Source of the DNA: Streptomyces sp. CT34
GTDB lineage: Bacteria > Actinomycetota > Actinomycetes > Streptomycetales > Streptomycetaceae
Assembly: GCF_000805335.1 (NCBI RefSeq)
Contig: NZ_KN708638.1
Coordinates: 6,983,626-7,040,247 of the forward strand
Length of the DNA stretch: 56,622 bases
Direction of reading: 5' to 3'
Within the stretch, counting starts at the first letter, position 1. The number at the start of each line of letters is the position of its first letter. A model generated the notes under the pieces. That model saw nothing but the letters and a program-made list of their open reading frames with translations, had not been told where the DNA came from and searched no databases. Shown here piece by piece: positions 8,341 through 17,379 of this stretch. The position numbers and the translations under genes are program-made.

Positions 8341-10737
8341 TCAGTGTTGGTTGTGCTCCTCGGGGCCGGGTTCGATCCGTACGGGGCAGCGCAGCATCCG
8401 CACCCCGTCGAGCCGCCGCTCGGCTCCCACGACCCGCACCCGCCAGGTGTGCCGGACCGCTGCGCTGGAAGCCGCCAGGCGCAGTTCAAGGCCGCCGGGT
8501 TCCACGATCCGGTGCCCCGCCGTACCGCAGAAGCCGGCCAGCTCGGCGTGGAACCGGAACACCACGCGGGCGCTCTCGCCCGGTGCCAGCGGGATGCGCG
8601 CGTATCCCACCAGTCGCATGTGCGGGCGTGTCACCTGGGCCACCGGGTCATGCAGGTACAGCTGCACGACCTCGGTCCCGGAGCGCGTGCCGGTGTTGCG
8701 CACCACGACCGGTACCTCCACCGCTCCGTACGCCGTCATCTCCTCCGCGCCGGGGGCGATCGACTCCGGCTCCCAGGAGAACGATGTGTACGACAGCCCG
8801 TGCCCGAAGGGGTACAGCGGGGTGGGGTCCAGGCTGCTGACGTCGCCGGCCAGGCCGAGCTGCGGCTGCAGATACGTCCACGGCTGGCCGCCTGGACCGT
8901 GCGGGATGCTGACGGGCAGTCGGCCGGATGGACACACCCGGCCCGACAGCACCCCGGCCACCGCCTGGGCTCCTTCCTCGCCGGGGAAGAAGGCGAGGAT
9001 CGTCCCGGCCAGGCGGTCGCTGTAGTCGCCGAGTGCGTAGGGCCGGCCCGCGAGCAGCACCAGGACCACTGGCGTACCGGTCTCGACGAGGGCATCGAGC
9101 AGCCTGCCCTGGCGGCCGGGCAGGCGCAGATCGGCCGCGTCGCAGCCCTCTCCCGAGGTGCCGCGCCCGAAGAGTCCGGCACGGTCGCCGAGCACTGCCA
9201 GGCACACCTCGGCTTCCGCCGCCGCGCGCACGGCTGCCGCGAAGTCGTCGGGCTCGTTATCGCCCTCGTCGTCCACCACAGTGCAGCCCGCCGCGTGCGT
9301 CACCGTGGCGCTGGTGAACTCCGCGCGCAGCGTCTCAAGCAGCGTCGGGATCTCGATGCCCAGCGGCGTGCCGGGATGCTGCGGTGCGACGTGCATCGGG
9401 AAGGAATAGCAGCCGAGCATGGCCGCCGGGTCGTCGGCGAGCGGGCCGACGACGGCGATTCGCCGCGGCCCTTGCGCCAGCGGAAGCAGCCCATGCGGAT
9501 TGGCCAGGAGCACCGCGGACTCCTCGGCAAGGAGGGCCGCCAGCTTCCGGTTGCCCGGCGGGTCGAGATCCACCGGGCCAGGGGAGGGCTGCGGGTCCCA
9601 GTCAGCGTCCAGCAGGCCGAGTTCGCACTTCTGCAGCAGCACCCGCCGCGCCGCCCGGTCCACCAACTCCTCGGCTACCAGCCCCTGTTCGACAGCTGCG
9701 ATCAGTTCGGTGCCGTAGGCGTGCACGGTCGGCAGTTCGACGTCCACCCCGGCGGTCAGCGCGAGTGCGGCGGCCTCCGGGGCGTCCGCGGCGACCCGGT
9801 GCAGGGTCTGCAGGAAGGCGATGCCGAAGTAGTCGGCGACGACCGTCCCGGCAAACCCCCATTCTTCGCGGAGCAGTTGGGTGAGCAGTTGCGCATCGGC
9901 CGCCGCCGGTACGCCGTCGATCTCGGCGTAGGAGTGCATGATGGAGCGGGCACCGCCCTCCCGGAGCGCCAGCTCGAACGGCGGCAGCAGCACATCGGCC
10001 AGCTCCCGCCGTCCGATGCGGGCGGGCGCCAGGTTGCGGGCCCCGGTCGAGGCGGAATAGCCGGCGAAGTGCTTGAGCGTGGCGACCACTCCGGCCGACT
10101 CAAGGCCCCGTACGTAGGCGGAGCCGACGGTGCCGACCAGGCACGGGTCCTCGCCGATGGTCTCCTCCACGCGTCCCCAGCGCGGATCGCGCACCACGTC
10201 GAGTACGGGCGCGAGCCCCTGGTGGATGCCGACTCTGCGCAGGTCGCGCCCGATGGCGGCGGCCATCTCGGCCACCAGGTCGGGGTCGAACGACGCTCCC
10301 CAGGCCAGGGGCACCGGGTAGCAGGTGGCTCTCCAGGCGGCGAACCCGGCCAGGCACTCCTCGTGGGCCATCGCCGGGATGCCGAACCGGCCTGCGGCGG
10401 TGATCTGCCGCTGCGCGCGGGCCAGTGCCTGGGCGCCGAGTGTCGGGTCGATGGGGGCGGTGCCGAACGGTCGTGTCAACTGGCCGATCCCGAGCGGGAT
10501 CAGGGCCTGCCAGTCGACATCGGCCGGAAGGTTCTCGTGCAGGTGCGGGGCGACCCCGTCGCCTTGCGGGTCCGCGCCGACCCAGATGCCGTACAGCTGC
10601 GCTGCCTTCTCCGGCAGTGTCATCCGCTCAAGCAGTGCGGCGACCCGGCGCTCGGCGGGCAGCGCGACGTCTTTCCACGGGGGCAGGGCGGGAAGGGGGG
10701 CATCGACTGGTAGGTGTGCCGACATGGTGGCGGCCAT
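8341..10737 (-). CDS. GH3 glycosidase (beta-xylosidase/beta-glucosidase type)
   Basis: A 798-residue protein with full GH3 architecture: an N-terminal TIM barrel with DPRWGRVEET and KHFAGYS motifs, the nucleophile Asp in VVADYFG, an alpha/beta sandwich with the GEGCDAADL region, and a C-terminal fibronectin-III-like domain after PFGHGLSYT. There is no signal peptide, so it acts in the cytoplasm on imported oligosaccharides. Placement behind a CUT1 importer with a divergent LacI gene matches the bxlEFG-bxlA xylo-oligosaccharide layout known in Streptomyces, which favours beta-xylosidase activity, but specificity cannot be read from sequence. The start may be ATG 10737 or ATG 10725. Confidence 0.9.
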   Translation of the reverse strand: MAATMSAHLPVDAPLPALPPWKDVALPAERRVAALLERMTLPEKAAQLYGIWVGADPQGDGVAPHLHENLPADVDWQALIPLGIGQLTRPFGTAPIDPTLGAQALARAQRQITAAGRFGIPAMAHEECLAGFAAWRATCYPVPLAWGASFDPDLVAEMAAAIGRDLRRVGIHQGLAPVLDVVRDPRWGRVEETIGEDPCLVGTVGSAYVRGLESAGVVATLKHFAGYSASTGARNLAPARIGRRELADVLLPPFELALREGGARSIMHSYAEIDGVPAAADAQLLTQLLREEWGFAGTVVADYFGIAFLQTLHRVAADAPEAAALALTAGVDVELPTVHAYGTELIAAVEQGLVAEELVDRAARRVLLQKCELGLLDADWDPQPSPGPVDLDPPGNRKLAALLAEESAVLLANPHGLLPLAQGPRRIAVVGPLADDPAAMLGCYSFPMHVAPQHPGTPLGIEIPTLLETLRAEFTSATVTHAAGCTVVDDEGDNEPDDFAAAVRAAAEAEVCLAVLGDRAGLFGRGTSGEGCDAADLRLPGRQGRLLDALVETGTPVVLVLLAGRPYALGDYSDRLAGTILAFFPGEEGAQAVAGVLSGRVCPSGRLPVSIPHGPGGQPWTYLQPQLGLAGDVSSLDPTPLYPFGHGLSYTSFSWEPESIAPGAEEMTAYGAVEVPVVVRNTGTRSGTEVVQLYLHDPVAQVTRPHMRLVGYARIPLAPGESARVVFRFHAELAGFCGTAGHRIVEPGGLELRLAASSAAVRHTWRVRVVGAERRLDGVRMLRCPVRIEPGPEEHNQH

Positions 10738-10870
10738 CCTCGTGTTCGGGGACCTCGGCGGGCGGCCTGCCTGTAGGTCCGAAGGGCGATTCGAGGGTCT
10801 TGTTCGTCAAGCGGATGCGTGTCGCGGGAACCGGGCGCGACAGGATGTCGTGGTACTGCGCGGCCGGGTG

Positions 10871-12298
10871 TCAGGCGGGCGCGAGTGGGGGCAGGGTCCC
10901 GGTGCGGGCGACCCGGGCGTACCACCGACCGCTGTCCTTGACGGTGCGGCGCTGGGTGTCGTAGTCGACCCGCACCAGGCCGAAGCGCTTCTCGTAGCCG
11001 TACGCCCACTCGAAGTTGTCCAGCAGCGACCAGACCAGGTAGCCGCGCACATCCGCGCCCCCGGCGACGGCCTGCTCCACGGCCTGGAGGTGGGAGTGCA
11101 GGTAGGCGGTACGGCGCGGGTCATGGACGCCACCATCCGGGTCGAGGGCGTCGTCGAAGGCGGCGCCGTTCTCCGTCACGAGCAGCGGCAGCCTCGGGTG
11201 GCGGTGGGTCGTGCGCAGCAGCAGGTCGCGCAGTCCGCCGGCATCGACCGTCCAGCCCATGGCGGTGCGCTCACCGGGCGGCTGGTGGAAGCGGACCAGG
11301 CCGTCGGTGCCCGGCCAGGGAGAGGCGGCGCCGGTGCCGTGGCCGTCCTCGCCGGACACGTCGCTGTCGCCGGGCCGGGGACGGGAAACCAGGGTGGGCG
11401 TGTAGTAGTTGATGCCGAGCAGGTCGATCGCGGGTTCGCGGGGGACGTCCTGGGGTTTGACGAAGGACCAGTCGGTCAGCTGCGCGGTGTCGGCGAACAG
11501 GTCCTTGGGGTAGCTGCCGTCCAGCAGCGGTCCGGTGAAGATGCGGTTGGCGAGGTTGTCGATGCGCCGCGCGGCGTCGTGGTCGGCATCCGAGCCGGTG
11601 AGTGGGCGGACCTCGTGGAGGTTCAGGGAGATCGCCACCCGGACCCCGGGGTGTGTGCGCAGCGCTTCGGCGGCTCGCAGATGGCCGAGGTTGAGGTGGT
11701 GGGCGGCGCGCAGCGCGGCGTCCGGTTCGGTGCGGCCGGGGGCGTGCACTCCGGAGGCGTAGCCCTGGAAGGCGCTGCACCAGGGTTCGTTGAGGGTGGT
11801 GAAGGTCGTGACGCGGTCTGCCAGCGCGTCGCCGACCAGAGCGGCGTACTCGCCGAAGCGCTCGGCTGTGGCCCGTTCCGGCCAGCCCCCGCCCGCGGCG
11901 GAGCCGCTGATGGATGCAGTCTCCAGCTCCTGTGGCAGATCCCAGTGGTAGAGGGTGGGCAGCGGGGTGATGCCTCGCTCAAGGAGCTCGTCGACGAGCC
12001 TGCGGTAGAAGTCCATGCCCGTGCGGTGCAGCGGGCCTCGGCCGCCCGGTTGCACCCGGGGCCAGGAGATGGAGAACCGATAGGCGTTCAGGCCGAGTTC
12101 GGCCATGAGGGCGACGTCTTCACGGTAGCGGTGCAGGTGGTCGCAGGCGGTCTTGCCACTGCTGCCGTCGGCGATGGCCCCGGGGCGGGCGCAGAAGGTG
12201 TCCCAGATGGACGGGGTGCGGCCGTTCTCGGCGACGGCGCCCTCCACTTGGTAGGCGGCGGTGGCGCTCCCGAAGAGGAATCCGTGGGGAAGAGGCAT
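10871..12298 (-). CDS. GH1 beta-glycosidase
   Basis: A 475-residue cytoplasmic GH1 enzyme from ATG 12298, with AAGGAA eight bases upstream. The N-terminal signature FLFGSATAAYQVEG, the acid/base motif TLNEPW and the nucleophile motif VTENGAAF are present, as is WSLLDNFEWAYGY near the end. It hydrolyses beta-linked gluco-oligosaccharides after import. A Gly/Ser insert (SISGSAAGGG) follows the YHWDLPQEL motif and is unusual compared with the paralogue at 27157. It lies 98 bases after the second permease gene, in the same operon. Confidence 0.93.
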   Translation of the reverse strand: MPLPHGFLFGSATAAYQVEGAVAENGRTPSIWDTFCARPGAIADGSSGKTACDHLHRYREDVALMAELGLNAYRFSISWPRVQPGGRGPLHRTGMDFYRRLVDELLERGITPLPTLYHWDLPQELETASISGSAAGGGWPERATAERFGEYAALVGDALADRVTTFTTLNEPWCSAFQGYASGVHAPGRTEPDAALRAAHHLNLGHLRAAEALRTHPGVRVAISLNLHEVRPLTGSDADHDAARRIDNLANRIFTGPLLDGSYPKDLFADTAQLTDWSFVKPQDVPREPAIDLLGINYYTPTLVSRPRPGDSDVSGEDGHGTGAASPWPGTDGLVRFHQPPGERTAMGWTVDAGGLRDLLLRTTHRHPRLPLLVTENGAAFDDALDPDGGVHDPRRTAYLHSHLQAVEQAVAGGADVRGYLVWSLLDNFEWAYGYEKRFGLVRVDYDTQRRTVKDSGRWYARVARTGTLPPLAPA

Positions 12299-12396
12299 GG
12301 GGGTATTCCTTGTCTGTTCGGCTCGGTGCCGGTGATGGCGCCGGAACCGGCGGCACACGTGGGTCATCGACGCGCACGGAGTGTCGGCGGGCGTGG

Positions 12397-13332
12397 TCAG
12401 CCCTTCAGCGCGCCCTGGATCAGGCCGCCGACGATGCGCCGGCCGAACACCAGGAAGAGGAGCAGCAGGGGCAGGGTGCCAAGGAGCGCGCCCGCCATGA
12501 TCACCGACTGGTCGGGGACGAAGCCCTGGGCCAGCTTGACCATCGCCACCTGCACCGTCGGGTTCTCGGAGGTGAGCACGACGAACGGCCAGAAGAAGTC
12601 GTTCCAGGACTGCACGAACGTGATGAGGAACAGCACCAGCATCGCGGGCCGGGCCATGGGCAGGACCACGTGCCAGAAGATCCGGTGGGAGCCCGCTCCG
12701 TCCACGCGGGCGGCCTCGATGAGTTCGTAGGGCAGTGCTTCGGCGAGGTACTGGCGCATGAAGAACACGCCGACCGCGCTCACCAGCGTCGGGGCGATCA
12801 CTGCCGGCAGGTGGTCGTACCAGCCCAGCGAGGTCATGATCTGGAACAGCGGGATCACACTGAGCTGGGGCGGGACCGCGGTGGTGGCGATGACGACCAG
12901 CAACAGTGCGGTGCGGAACCGGAACCGGAGCTTGGCGAAGGCGAATCCGGCGAGGGTGGAGAACAGCACGGTGGACAGCGCCACCGATCCGGAAACCACG
13001 AAGGAGTTGAGCACCGCCGTGCCCAGGTCCGCGTGCTGCCAAGCGGTGCCCAGGTGGCTGATCAGGTTGCCACCCGGAAGCAGCGGCGGGTTCGCCCGGT
13101 TGATGGCCTGGCTGGAGGTCGAGGCGGCGACCATCGTCCAGTACAGGGGGAACAGCGACAGCACAGTCATCAGGCCGAGCAGCAAGTAGGCGAGCGGGCC
13201 GGCGTGCGCCTGCCGCCCGGCACCGGGCCTGAACAGCGGCCGCGAGCGGCGGCCGGGGCGGGGGCGGGGGTCATCGGGGCGGCGTAGCGTCAGGGACCGG
13301 CCGGTACTGGTGGTCTCCATCGGGACGGTCAC
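12397..13332 (-). CDS. ABC sugar permease, MalG/CebG type
   Basis: A 311-residue inner-membrane protein with an Arg/Pro-rich cytoplasmic N-terminus and six transmembrane helices. The ATPase-coupling EAA loop reads ELIEAARVDGAGSHRIFW. With the adjacent permease and lipoprotein it forms a CUT1 oligosaccharide importer. The GTG start at 13332 is set by AAGGAAGGG in a 20-bp duplicated segment covering both the upstream gene's stop and this ribosome binding site. No ATPase gene is present in the operon; Streptomyces CUT1 importers normally borrow a shared MsiK-type ATPase. Confidence 0.93.
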   Translation of the reverse strand: MTVPMETTSTGRSLTLRRPDDPRPRPGRRSRPLFRPGAGRQAHAGPLAYLLLGLMTVLSLFPLYWTMVAASTSSQAINRANPPLLPGGNLISHLGTAWQHADLGTAVLNSFVVSGSVALSTVLFSTLAGFAFAKLRFRFRTALLLVVIATTAVPPQLSVIPLFQIMTSLGWYDHLPAVIAPTLVSAVGVFFMRQYLAEALPYELIEAARVDGAGSHRIFWHVVLPMARPAMLVLFLITFVQSWNDFFWPFVVLTSENPTVQVAMVKLAQGFVPDQSVIMAGALLGTLPLLLLFLVFGRRIVGGLIQGALKG

Positions 13333-13369
13333 GGCGTCATCCCTTCCTTCACGGCGTCATCCCTTCCTT
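13330..13369. repeat. 20-bp perfect tandem duplication carrying a ribosome binding site
   Basis: Two exact 20-base copies (13330-13349 and 13350-13369). On the minus strand each reads AAGGAAGGGATGACGCCGTG. The upstream copy supplies the stop codon of the first permease; the downstream copy supplies the ribosome binding site of the second. It also leaves a three-codon frame (ATG ACG CCG TGA) just before the true GTG start. Confidence 0.9.
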
Positions 13370-14313
13370 ACGCGGCGCGCGACAACTGCCTGGATCAACG
13401 CGATCACGACGATCAGCAGGAACATCAGCCAGGCCAGCGCCGAGGCCCGCCCGGCGTTCCCGTCGGCCCAACCTGTCTGATAGAGCAGCAAACCGAGCGT
13501 CTGGTACTGGCCGTTGGCGCCGCCCTGCACCGCTTGCGGGCCGCCCCCGAAGATCAGTGGTTCGCCGAACAGCTGGATGCTGCCGATGGTGGAGATCACG
13601 ACGGTGAAGACGATGGTGGGGCGGATGCCGGGGATCGTGACGTTCGAGAACTGTTGCCAGCGGGAGGCGCCGTCCAGCGCCGCCGCCTCGTAACGCTCCT
13701 GCGGGATGGCCTGCATGGCGGCCAGGTACAGCAGCGCGTTGTAGCCGGTCCAGCGCCAGATGACGATGGCCGAGACGGCCAGCTGGGAGGAGAGGGTGCC
13801 GCTCTCCCAGTCCACCCGGCCCAGGTCCAGGCCGTGCAGCGCCCAGTTCACCAGGCCGAAGTCCCGGCTGAAGACGAACTGGAAGAACAGCGCGGCGGCA
13901 CCGATCGAGGTGGCGTACGGCACCAGCGACGCCACCCGCCACACCAGCGCGCCGCGCAGCCGGTAGTTCAAGAGGTGCGCCAGGCCGAGCGCCATCAGCA
14001 GCTGCGGAACCGCCGAGATGACCCCGAGGGAGAAGGTGTTGCGCAACGCCTTCCAGAACTGCGGGCTGGTCAACAGTTCGCCGTAGTGCGCGAACCCGGC
14101 CCATGACATCGCATTGAGGTCGAAGAGCTGCACGTCGTTCAGCGACAGCCAGGAGGTGTAGACCAGAGGGTAGAGACCGAACGCTCCGAACAGGACGAAG
14201 AACGGCGCCACATACGCATACGGGGTGGCCTTGAGGTCCCAGCGGTAGCGCCGGCCACGCCGTGTCGCGCGCCGCGCGTCGGATAAGGCGGTGGCCGTGT
14301 GGGCGGATGCCAT
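13357..14313 (-). CDS. ABC sugar permease, MalF/CebF type
   Basis: A 318-residue membrane protein with six predicted helices. The N-terminal helix region YAYVAPFFVLFGAFGLYPL is typical of CUT1 permeases, and the coupling loop reads ERYEAAALDGASRWQQF. It starts nine bases after the binding-protein gene and pairs with the permease at 12397-13332. It is clearly paralogous to the protein at 25296-26279: both share YPL, PQLLxALGxAHLLNYRLRG and WRWTGYNALxYLA blocks. Confidence 0.93.
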   Translation of the reverse strand: MASAHTATALSDARRATRRGRRYRWDLKATPYAYVAPFFVLFGAFGLYPLVYTSWLSLNDVQLFDLNAMSWAGFAHYGELLTSPQFWKALRNTFSLGVISAVPQLLMALGLAHLLNYRLRGALVWRVASLVPYATSIGAAALFFQFVFSRDFGLVNWALHGLDLGRVDWESGTLSSQLAVSAIVIWRWTGYNALLYLAAMQAIPQERYEAAALDGASRWQQFSNVTIPGIRPTIVFTVVISTIGSIQLFGEPLIFGGGPQAVQGGANGQYQTLGLLLYQTGWADGNAGRASALAWLMFLLIVVIALIQAVVARRVRKG

Positions 14314-14322
14314 GCGGATCCC

Positions 14323-15630
14323 TCAGCCCTTCCCGATGGCGTACTTGATCTCGCCCATGGCCTGTCGCCAGGACGTGTCCGGGTCCATGCCCTGCTGCTC
14401 GACCCGCGTCAGGCCGGTGGAGATGGCGTCGGTGATGATGCGCTGATCGGCACCGATGTTCACCGTGGGCATGCTCTTGGCCGCCACCCCGAATATCTGC
14501 CCGACGGGAGCGTTGTTGAAGTACGGGTTGCGGGTGCCGGCCACCGCGGGGGCGGCGGCCACGGTCCGGTCGGACGGGAAGTTGCCCGCGGCGGCGTTGG
14601 CGAAGACCTTGGCCTGCTGAGCCGGAGCGGTCAGCCAGGCGGCGAGCTTCTCGGCCTCGTCCTTGACCTTGCTGTTCTTGGGAACGGTCAGGAACGATCC
14701 GCCCCAGTTGGCAGGGGCGGGGGCCTTGGCGATGTCCCACTTACCCTCGCCCGAGGGCCCGGAGTTCTGGGAGATCTGGCCGAGCATCCAGGACGGGCAG
14801 ACCACGGTGGCGAACCTGGCAGCCGAGAACGACGTGCGCCAATTGGCCTGGAACTGCTGCAGCTTGGCGGTCTGACCCGAGGTGTTGGCACGCGCTGCCA
14901 GGTCATAGGCCCGTCTGACACCGGGGTTGCTGTCGTAGACCAGCTTGCCGGAAGCGTCGTAGTAGGACGTGGCCTGCCCGAAGATCATGGCGTTGTAGAG
15001 GCCGTTGCCGGTGTCCATGAAGCGCAGGCTCTTGTCCTTGGTCTGCTTCTGAAACCTCTCGCCGACATCCACGTACTTCGCCCAGTCACCCGCCCACAGC
15101 TTGCCGACGGCCGTGCGGTCGGTGGGCAGCCCGGCCTGCTGGAACAGATCCTTGCGGTAACACACGGCCATCGGGCCGATGTCGGTCCCCAGGCCGAGCA
15201 CCTCGCCGTCCTCGGCCTTGGCCTGGGCCCACTTCCACGGATAGAAGGAGCCGGGCCGGACGCCCGGGGCATGCGAGAGGTCGGCGAACATGCCGGCCTT
15301 GCTCCCGGCGATGGTGCGGATGCGGCCCACCTCGACACCGACGATGTCGCCCAGGCCCTGACCGCTGCCCAGCTTGGGCTGCAGGGCCTGCCAATAGGTG
15401 GTCTCATCGGCGGCGTTGTCCTCCTTGATGGTGATGTCGGGGTGGAGCTTCTCGTACTCCTGGAACAGCCCCGACTTGTTGAAACCCATGTTGGAGAAGG
15501 TGGAGATCCGGATGGTGACCTTTCCGGACGCCGAGCCGCCGGAGCCGCCGCAGCCCGTGGCGGCGAGGGCCAGCACCAGCACCGAGGCTGCGGCAACCGT
15601 GGTGCCTCGCAGTGCTCTGCCAGATTTCAT
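14323..15630 (-). CDS. Sugar-binding lipoprotein of the first importer
   Basis: A 435-residue family-1 solute-binding protein. The N-terminus is a lipoprotein signal (KSGRALRG, hydrophobic stretch, lipobox AATGC), so the mature protein is anchored outside the membrane. Conserved blocks include GLGDIVGVEVGRI, GLGTDIGPMAVCYRKDLF and AVVCPSWMLGQI-like stretches, all shared with the paralogue at 23953. It should capture oligosaccharides released by the secreted hydrolases. It is the first gene of the operon, and a CGAAA-C-TTTC operator lies 20 bases before its start. Position opposite a LacI gene is typical of bxlE/cebE genes. Confidence 0.92.
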   Translation of the reverse strand: MKSGRALRGTTVAAASVLVLALAATGCGGSGGSASGKVTIRISTFSNMGFNKSGLFQEYEKLHPDITIKEDNAADETTYWQALQPKLGSGQGLGDIVGVEVGRIRTIAGSKAGMFADLSHAPGVRPGSFYPWKWAQAKAEDGEVLGLGTDIGPMAVCYRKDLFQQAGLPTDRTAVGKLWAGDWAKYVDVGERFQKQTKDKSLRFMDTGNGLYNAMIFGQATSYYDASGKLVYDSNPGVRRAYDLAARANTSGQTAKLQQFQANWRTSFSAARFATVVCPSWMLGQISQNSGPSGEGKWDIAKAPAPANWGGSFLTVPKNSKVKDEAEKLAAWLTAPAQQAKVFANAAAGNFPSDRTVAAAPAVAGTRNPYFNNAPVGQIFGVAAKSMPTVNIGADQRIITDAISTGLTRVEQQGMDPDTSWRQAMGEIKYAIGKG

Positions 15631-15649
15631 CGCGACCCCTTCCGTACGA

Positions 15650-15669
15650 CGAAACTTTCCGAATATTTC
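15650..15669. promoter_or_regulatory. LacI-family operator upstream of the first importer operon
   Basis: CGAAACTTTCC (15650-15660) matches the palindrome CGAAACTTTCG in ten of eleven positions and overlaps a second CGAATATTTC half. It lies just before the start of the binding-protein gene. Confidence 0.65.
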
Positions 15670-15772
15670 TCTGACACGTGTCGGGCAACGTAGAGCACCC
15701 CCGCTGCGGCGTCAACGGACATTTCGGGCAGGTCACGGAAAGGGATCGGAGCTTGTTGCCGGGTGGGCATGC

Positions 15773-15795
15773 CGAAAACTTTCCGAAATAATCGG
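15773..15795. promoter_or_regulatory. LacI-family operator upstream of the repressor gene
   Basis: CGAAAACTTTCCG followed by CCGAAATAATCGG forms two overlapping variants of the same palindrome, between the divergent operon and the repressor start at 15850. It suggests autoregulation. Confidence 0.6.
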
Positions 15796-15849
15796 AGTTA
15801 TTCGCGCGTATGCTGGCCACAACGAGCCGACACAGAGACGAGGTCGCCC

Positions 15850-16926
15850 ATGCCCGGCCGACGGAGCAGTAGCGGAACGACGGTCACGTCCGGGGCCGCC
15901 GATCCCGCCGCCCGGATCACCATCGCCGAGATCGCCCGTGAGGCCGGGGTGTCGGCACCGACGGTTTCCAAGGTCCTCAACGGCCGCGACGAGGTGGCGC
16001 CGGAGACCCGGGCCCGCGTCGAGGAGTTGCTGCAACGGCACAATTATCTACGCCGTCGCGCCCGCCCGAAGAAGACGGTCGGCCTGGTCGACCTGGTCAT
16101 CCGCGAGGTGGACAGCCTGTGGGCGGGCGAGTTGATGCAGGGGGTACAGAGCGCGGCGGCCGAGCACGGCAGCGAGGTGGTGGTGACCGCAACCCACGGA
16201 ACCACCACCCACACCCGGCGGTGGCTGGACCGTGTGTCACAGCGCGGCTCCGACGGAGTCATCCTGGCGGTCACCGACCTCACCCCGGCACAGCGCAAGC
16301 ACGTCAACTCCCTGGACATCCCGCTTGCCCTGATCGACCCGGTCGGCAGCCCCGATACTGGAGTGCCGACGGTCGGCGCGACGAACTGGCAAGGCGGCAT
16401 GGCCGCGACCCAGCACCTGATCAACCTGGGGCACCGCAGGATCGGCATCCTGCAGGGCCTGGAAGAGACCCTGTCCGCGCGGGCGCGCCTGGACGGGTAC
16501 CGCGCGGCGCTTGAGGGAGCCGGCCTCGCGGTCGATCCGGCACTGCAGCAACCCGGTAACTTCTACTACACGACCGGGTTCTCCGGCATGCGTGACCTGC
16601 TCGCGCTCGCCGACCCTCCTACCGCGGTCTTCGCGAGCAGCGACCTGATGGCCCTGGGCGCATATGAGGCGATCCGGCAGGCCGGACTACGGGTCGCAAC
16701 CGACGTGAGCATCGTCGGGTTCGACGACGTCCCGAACGCCGCCTGGGCATCCCCGCCGCTGACCACGGTGCGCCAGCCGTTGCGCGAGATGGCGGCCCTC
16801 GCCGCCCGCATCGTGCTGCAGGGCGCGGACGCGGTGCTGCCCGGCCCCACGTTGCGGATGGAGCTGGCCACGCACCTGGTCGTCCGGGAGAGCACCGGGG
16901 CCGCGCCCGGCGTGTCCACCACCTGA
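15850..16926 (+). CDS. LacI-family repressor of the first operon
   Basis: A 358-residue regulator. The helix-turn-helix reads ITIAEIAREAGVSAPTVSKV followed by LNGRDEVAPETR, the LacI hinge-helix pattern. The effector domain is a periplasmic-binding fold with ASSDLMALGAYEAIR and SIVGFDDVPNAAWASPPLTT signatures. The ATG at 15850 has GAGG seven bases upstream. It is divergent from the importer operon and probably binds the CGAAA-C-TTTCG palindromes at 15650, 15773, 17166 and 17298, releasing them when xylo- or gluco-oligosaccharides are present. Location and operator resemble the BxlR type; the inducer is not known from sequence. Confidence 0.92.
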   Translation: MPGRRSSSGTTVTSGAADPAARITIAEIAREAGVSAPTVSKVLNGRDEVAPETRARVEELLQRHNYLRRRARPKKTVGLVDLVIREVDSLWAGELMQGVQSAAAEHGSEVVVTATHGTTTHTRRWLDRVSQRGSDGVILAVTDLTPAQRKHVNSLDIPLALIDPVGSPDTGVPTVGATNWQGGMAATQHLINLGHRRIGILQGLEETLSARARLDGYRAALEGAGLAVDPALQQPGNFYYTTGFSGMRDLLALADPPTAVFASSDLMALGAYEAIRQAGLRVATDVSIVGFDDVPNAAWASPPLTTVRQPLREMAALAARIVLQGADAVLPGPTLRMELATHLVVRESTGAAPGVSTT

Positions 16927-17165
16927 GCCGGACCCCCCCCGGGCCTTGTCGTAGGGCCGGTGCGGCTGGCGGTTGAGGGCGTCGGATGCCCGGCCGCTGC
17001 GCCTTGGGGACGGCTCATGCCGGAGGGTGACGGGCGGCGGACGGTTGTCGAGCTGGAGCACGTGCAGACGACGGTGAATGACTTCTGGGGCCGGCCCGGG
17101 GCCCGAAGTGTCGGTACCGGCAGGGGTCCCGTGCCGAGAGCGTCGCAAGGTAGACGCAGAGCCTT
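16927..17165. other. Intergenic, no gene seen
   Basis: Between the repressor and the xylanase operators. No convincing coding sequence on either strand. Confidence 0.6.
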
Positions 17166-17176
17166 CGAAACTTTCG
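17166..17176. promoter_or_regulatory. Distal operator of the xylanase gene
   Basis: A perfect eleven-base palindrome CGAAACTTTCG, 204 bases before the xylanase start. Confidence 0.65.
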
Positions 17177-17297
17177 AGTCGCCAGGGGGCCGGGGCCCCG
17201 CCGAGGGGGCTTCCGCGCTGACTGAAGTTGTGGGTGCGCAGTCTGTTGACGCCAGAGGAGAGGGCTTCTAAGGTCCGTCAATAATTCGGAAATTGCT

Positions 17298-17310
17298 CCG
17301 AAACTTTCGG
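17298..17310. promoter_or_regulatory. Proximal operator of the xylanase gene
   Basis: A perfect thirteen-base palindrome CCGAAACTTTCGG, 70 bases before the xylanase start, with an extra CGGAAA half-site at 17287. The same palindrome is described upstream of Streptomyces xylanase genes (recalled knowledge). Confidence 0.75.
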
Positions 17311-17379
17311 ACGGCGGAATGCCCGCCTTGCCCGGTTATGCCGCCGGATCCTGCCCACCACCCGAAGAATGGGGACAAG

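Noticed and set aside
8248..12730. Very long open frames on the plus strand opposite the GH3 and GH1 genes
   Set aside because: They are mirror images of real high-GC genes: no family-like sequence, no ribosome binding sites, and the minus-strand frames have complete catalytic motifs.
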